In this document: positions 60,703 to 64,000 of the stretch, in pieces | Numbering within the stretch: the stretch's first letter is position 1 | How the letters are laid out: every line of letters starts with the position of its first letter | NCBI RefSeq assembly: GCF_020023385.1 | Contig: NZ_JAIQCL010000001.1 | Span: 62,001-126,000 of the forward strand | Origin: Planococcus circulans | Lineage (GTDB): Bacteria > Bacillota > Bacilli > Bacillales_A > Planococcaceae | Reading direction: 5' to 3' | DNA: 64,000 nt | The notes under the pieces: model-generated | The model's database searches: none | What the model saw: only the letters and a program-made list of their open reading frames with translations | Told to the model about the DNA's origin: nothing | Made by a program: the position numbers and the translations under genes

Positions 60703-61063
60703 TCTGAGCACTCTTTTCATCGATGGCCAAGATGAATGTCTGGAGCGTGTATTGGGCCGCCTGAATTGTCTGGATAAAGCGTTTCTTGCTTGTCTCCTTA
60801 TAAAAACTCTGAACAAAAAATTGTGTCATGCCTTCCGCCGCTGTATCAATTGTCGGCTTGTGGACATACTTAGGGCGCTCTTGCTGGATATACAGCAATG
60901 ATTCTTTTTGCCATTCATTTATTTTTCCATGCCAGTAATCGGCATATGGTTTAACATCCTCGTAAAAATCAGGAACCGCGTCTTTTTCGCGCATTTCATA
61001 AAAGCGGTCCAAGCATTTTCCGCATTCGTCGTATAATGCAGAAGAGAGTTCTCTAACTGTCAT
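60695..61063 (-). CDS. yppE: YppE family protein (DUF1798)
   Basis: 122 residues, a four-helix-bundle-like protein. Recognisable stretches: LYDECGKCLDRFYEMRE near 10, YADYWHGKINEWQKESLLYI and FFVQSFYKETSKKRFIQTIQAAQYTLQ. It matches the YppE family, found near yprA in Bacillus. Function is not established. The gene overlaps mrfA by eight bases, so the three (yppE-mrfA-mrfB) are one coupled operon. ATG after GGAGGGG. Confidence 0.85.
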   Translation of the reverse strand: MTVRELSSALYDECGKCLDRFYEMREKDAVPDFYEDVKPYADYWHGKINEWQKESLLYIQQERPKYVHKPTIDTAAEGMTQFFVQSFYKETSKKRFIQTIQAAQYTLQTFILAIDEKSAQND

Positions 61064-61419
61064 TTTGCAACCCCTCCATTGCCATTAGTTTATCATATTC
61101 ACTAAAGCGACACGACTTTTATCGAACAGACATTCTTTCCTGTTGGAACGTGGGAAGAAATCCGCTATTATTAGAAGATATAAATAGGGTGGACTATAAA
61201 GTTGAACTTCAGAGTATCGAGTTGATTTGTTTAGCTGCCTTTGCCTCTCAGCGATCCTCTCCGCACGGCGATACCGGAAACAGCTTCAAGGGTATGTGAA
61301 AAAGAATCACGGAACAGCCATAGGCAACGGTCTCAACCTCAACTTAATCAGTTGAAACTTTTCATCATATCAGTCGTCTAAAAGCTTGTGATATGATAGA
61401 GTTAGCGAGGTGTATCACA
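61064..61419. other. gene-free region between yppE and recU
   Basis: It holds both divergent promoters. CTATAAAGTTGAACT (61194-61208) resembles the terminal inverted repeat of the element at 26231, with one extra A, and a weak inverted partner (AACCTCAACTTAATC) lies near 61335-61350. The core between them is GC-richer than the surroundings. No gene-like frame has a ribosome site. Confidence 0.4.
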
Positions 61420-62031
61420 ATGGCAATCAATTACCCGAACGGGAAAAAATTCATTCCGTCAAAAGTTCAACCTGCCAAAGAAAAAACTGCCGCAAAAAAG
61501 AAGAAGGATTTCTCCTTCAGCAACCGCGGCAAGACATTAGAAGACGAATTGAATGAAACCAATGATTATTATCTTCAGCTGGGATTGGCCGTCATCCATA
61601 AAAAACCGGTGCCCCTTCAGATCGTCAGAGTGGAGTACCCTTCCAGAAGTGCAGCCGTCATCCGGGAAGCGTATTTCCAGGCTCCTTCCACGACAGATTA
61701 CAACGGCGTGTGGAACGGCCGGTATATCGACTTTGAAGCAAAGGAAACGGAAAACAAGACATCCTTCCCATTGAAGAATATTCATGATCACCAGATTCAT
61801 CACATGTCCCAGGTCGTCAAGCAGAATGGTACGGCGTTTATGATCATTCGATTCTCTTCCTGGCAGCGGTATTTCATCATGCCGTTTGGAGAACTCGAGG
61901 TTTTTTGGAACCGGATGATGACTGGCGGAAGAAAATCGGTTACTTTGCAGGAAATTGAAGAAACTTCATTTGAGATAACACCTGGAGCATTCCCACGCAT
62001 CGATTATTTGCCTCTTTTGACTAAGCTTTAA
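61420..62031 (+). CDS. recU: Holliday junction resolvase RecU
   Basis: 203 residues from the ATG after GAGGTG; an in-frame ATG 27 bases upstream has no family support. Conserved parts: NRGKTLEDELNETNDYYL near 38, GRYIDFEAKETENKTSFPLKNIHDHQIHHM (metal-binding D-x-E-x-K core with FPLKNIH) and FSSWQRYFIMPF. RecU cuts four-way junctions and aids RecA. It is followed by ponA after 34 bp, the same pair as in B. subtilis. Confidence 0.95.
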   Translation: MAINYPNGKKFIPSKVQPAKEKTAAKKKKDFSFSNRGKTLEDELNETNDYYLQLGLAVIHKKPVPLQIVRVEYPSRSAAVIREAYFQAPSTTDYNGVWNGRYIDFEAKETENKTSFPLKNIHDHQIHHMSQVVKQNGTAFMIIRFSSWQRYFIMPFGELEVFWNRMMTGGRKSVTLQEIEETSFEITPGAFPRIDYLPLLTKL

Positions 62032-62065
62032 GCACCATCATATATATGAAAGTGAGGAACCGATT

Positions 62066-64000
62066 TTGAGCGATAAACAAATTTCGCGTGAAGAGCGCCG
62101 CAAAGCAATCGAACGCCAAAAGAAGACCAATAACAAAAAGAAAAAGAAATCCCCTGCAGTGACATGGATGAAACGCATCCTGCTGGCAATTGTCGCCATC
62201 GGTATAGCCGTTTTCGTCTTCGGAGCCTCCCTGTTTGCGTACTATGCAAGCAGCGCGCCAGACCTTGATGAAGAATTATTGCGTGATCCGATCAGTCCGA
62301 CTTTCTATGCAGCAGACGGTGAAACCGAAATCCCTTATATCACCGCCGAAAATCGGGAGTATGTCGATTATGAAAATATTCCCGAATCGATCGAAAATGC
62401 CATTTTAGCGACGGAAGATAATCGCTTCTATGAACACTCCGGAATCGATGTCATCCGCTTAGGTGGTGCTGTCATTGCAAACATCACCGGCGGCTTCGGC
62501 TCACAGGGAGCCAGCACCATCACCCAGCAGGTGATCAAGAATTCGTTTTTAACAAACGACAAGACCTTAAAACGAAAAGCACAGGAAGCTTACCTTGCAT
62601 TTAAGCTGGAACGTGAATACGAAAAAGAGGAAATTTTCGAGATGTATTTCAATAAGATTCTGATGTCCGGAAATATCTATGGTTTCGGAACTGCTTCAGA
62701 ATATTTTTACGGCAAGCCACTGAGTGAGCTGACTCTCGCTGAATCGGCTTTGCTTGCAGGTATGCCGCAAAGTCCCAATGGGTATAATCCGTTCACTAAC
62801 CCTGAACGTGCAGAAGAACGGCGAAATGTCGTTTTGAGCCTGATGGAACAGCACGAGAAAATCAGTACGGAAGAAAAAGAACAGGCACAGGCAGCACCCG
62901 TTGCCGATTCATTGGTTCCTGAAGGCGAACGCCAGCCTCAGACGGCCAGCAGCGAACACACAGCGTTCATGGAGATGGTTGAAAATGAGCTTGAATCATT
63001 AGAAGGCGATTATTCGCTTGATGAAGGCTTGACGATCTACACGACGCTGGAGCCTTATGTCCAGACAAAAGTCAATGAAGCGATGGCTTCCGATTTGTTC
63101 TTCGATGAAAATGTCCAATCGGCCATTACTGTCGTCGATACGAAAACAGGCGGAATCAGCGCAGTTGGGGCCGCACGCGAATACACCGGCGATGTGCGTC
63201 ATAATTATGCTACCGCAAAAAGCCGCCAGGTAGGATCGATCATTAAGCCCCTGCTGGATTATGGTCCGGCTATCGAATACCTTGGATGGTCAACCGGCCA
63301 GACGATTGTAGATGAGCCTTATTCTTACGATGATGGTGGCCAGGATGTCCGGAATGTAGATGGACAGTTCCTTGGAACAATGACGATCCGTGAAGCACTT
63401 TACCGCTCACGTAATATCCCAGCCATTAAAACCTTGAAGGAAGTCGGTTCTGAAAATGCCGGTGAATTCATGAAGAATGTCGGACTCGACATGGAAGGTA
63501 TCTTTGAATCGACAGCCTTGGGATCCGCCGAGTTTTCAACTGTCGAAATGGCAGGTGCTTTTGCAGCCCTTGGAAACAAAGGCGAATTCATTGAACCGCA
63601 TACGATCAAGAAAATTGTTTTCCGTGATGGTTCGACCGAACAAGTTGTCGAACCGGAACCAGTGCAGGCGATGAAAGACAGCACCGCATATATGGTCACG
63701 GATATCCTGAGAGATGTAGTGGATACGAATCTTGCAGGATCTACAGGCAAAGAAGCCGCCATCAACGGTCTTGATGTGGCTGGTAAAACTGGTACAACCA
63801 ACTATTCGACTGATGAAATAACAGATCTTGGACTGGATAGCAGCTCCGCACCGGATATTTGGTTTGCGGGTTACACAACAGATTATTCCATTTCTGTCTG
63901 GAGTGGCTATCCTAGCCGGAAGACACCGATGGATACAGCATCAGATGAACGGCTGTTATCTCAACGATTGTTCAAAAGTGTAATGTCAGAGATTTCTTCT
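62066..64000 (+). CDS. ponA: class A penicillin-binding protein PBP1 (partial)
   Basis: The first 645 residues; the frame is open at the window edge. A basic cytoplasmic tail (rich in K/R, 8-29) and one helix (about 37-60) are followed by the glycosyltransferase with catalytic Glu117 in ATEDNRFYEH. The transpeptidase has Ser391 in GSIIKP, the S448-x-N450 motif (YRSRNIP) and KTGTT from Lys574. It polymerises and cross-links peptidoglycan and is a partner of GpsB. The start is TTG after GAGGAA. Confidence 0.94.
   Translation, partial: MSDKQISREERRKAIERQKKTNNKKKKKSPAVTWMKRILLAIVAIGIAVFVFGASLFAYYASSAPDLDEELLRDPISPTFYAADGETEIPYITAENREYVDYENIPESIENAILATEDNRFYEHSGIDVIRLGGAVIANITGGFGSQGASTITQQVIKNSFLTNDKTLKRKAQEAYLAFKLEREYEKEEIFEMYFNKILMSGNIYGFGTASEYFYGKPLSELTLAESALLAGMPQSPNGYNPFTNPERAEERRNVVLSLMEQHEKISTEEKEQAQAAPVADSLVPEGERQPQTASSEHTAFMEMVENELESLEGDYSLDEGLTIYTTLEPYVQTKVNEAMASDLFFDENVQSAITVVDTKTGGISAVGAAREYTGDVRHNYATAKSRQVGSIIKPLLDYGPAIEYLGWSTGQTIVDEPYSYDDGGQDVRNVDGQFLGTMTIREALYRSRNIPAIKTLKEVGSENAGEFMKNVGLDMEGIFESTALGSAEFSTVEMAGAFAALGNKGEFIEPHTIKKIVFRDGSTEQVVEPEPVQAMKDSTAYMVTDILRDVVDTNLAGSTGKEAAINGLDVAGKTGTTNYSTDEITDLGLDSSSAPDIWFAGYTTDYSISVWSGYPSRKTPMDTASDERLLSQRLFKSVMSEISS

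Noticed and set aside
60703-60816. 38-codon N-terminal extension of mrfA
   Set aside because: It lies within yppE, is arginine-rich without family similarity, and the ATG at 60702 overlaps yppE in a typical coupled arrangement.
61123-61136. LexA-like word CGAACAGACATTCT upstream of yppE-mrfA-mrfB
   Set aside because: Two mismatches in the second half of the CGAAC-N4-GTTCG consensus; MrfAB is not known to depend on SOS, so I do not call a site.
1-64000. CRISPR array, prophage, tRNA or rRNA genes
   Set aside because: No regularly spaced direct repeats, phage structural genes, integrase or tRNA-like cloverleaf sequences were noticed on reading both strands.

Overview
This window reads as chromosomal DNA of a low-to-mid-GC Gram-positive bacterium, most likely Planococcaceae (Planococcus/Planomicrobium type). 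The grounds are strong GGAGG-type ribosome sites, frequent TTG/GTG starts, U-tailed hairpin terminators, and two blocks with Bacillus subtilis yp-region gene content: ypeQ-ypdP-ypeP at the left, and dynA(ypbR), ypwA, ypvA, ypsC, rnpB, gpsB, mrfB(yprB), mrfA(yprA), yppE, recU and ponA at the right. Family names come from reading the proteins by eye; no database search was run.

Layout. 0-10 kb: ATP-grasp protein, zinc-finger YpeQ, a preQ1-I riboswitch in front of the queuosine-precursor transporter ypdP, RNase H-like ypeP, small membrane proteins, a PQQ-type sugar dehydrogenase lipoprotein, a GNAT/S66-peptidase pair, and NAD-binding, cupin and AIM24-type proteins. 9.6-13.8 kb: a metal/redox island with a CPG-motif P1B ATPase, a CopZ-like metallochaperone, a flavodoxin-like operon and an Ig-like lipoprotein. 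13.9-15.8 kb: TetR regulator plus MFS efflux pump with a perfect operator. 15.9-31.2 kb: accessory enzymes, small regulators (Lrp, ArsR, Rrf2, Xre), transporters, an M1 peptidase, Nudix and HIT proteins and many small membrane proteins. 31.5-45.7 kb: sstT, ASCH, methyltransferase and kinase-like genes, two decayed genes, a K+ channel, bioY, a propeller membrane protein, an amidohydrolase/SDR operon and a CorC-type transporter. 45.7-64 kb: rhodanese-dynA, an SDR, ypwA, the DinG-like helicase ypvA, the rRNA methyltransferase ypsC, RNase P RNA, gpsB, the MrfAB repair pair, yppE, recU and the 5' part of ponA, which runs off the right edge.

The most notable signal is regulatory. Four promoters in the 9.6-13.8 kb island each carry a TTGAT-N4-RTCAA (Fnr-type) palindrome followed by exactly 22 bp and then a -10-like hexamer. 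That centres every box at -41.5, the class II activator position. The four promoters drive the P1B ATPase, the HMA chaperone, the flavodoxin operon and the Ig-like lipoprotein, which suggests one compact, coordinately activated metal/redox regulon. Other signals are an ArsR gene with an apparently leaderless consensus promoter carrying the operator in its spacer, a ~439 bp terminal-inverted-repeat element that supplies the stop codon of a flavoprotein gene, folded intergenic GC-rich repeats with covarying arms, a hairpin that masks the ribosome site of a CorC-type gene, and BirA-like, TetR-like and other palindromic operators.

No tRNA, CRISPR array, prophage or complete insertion sequence was seen.
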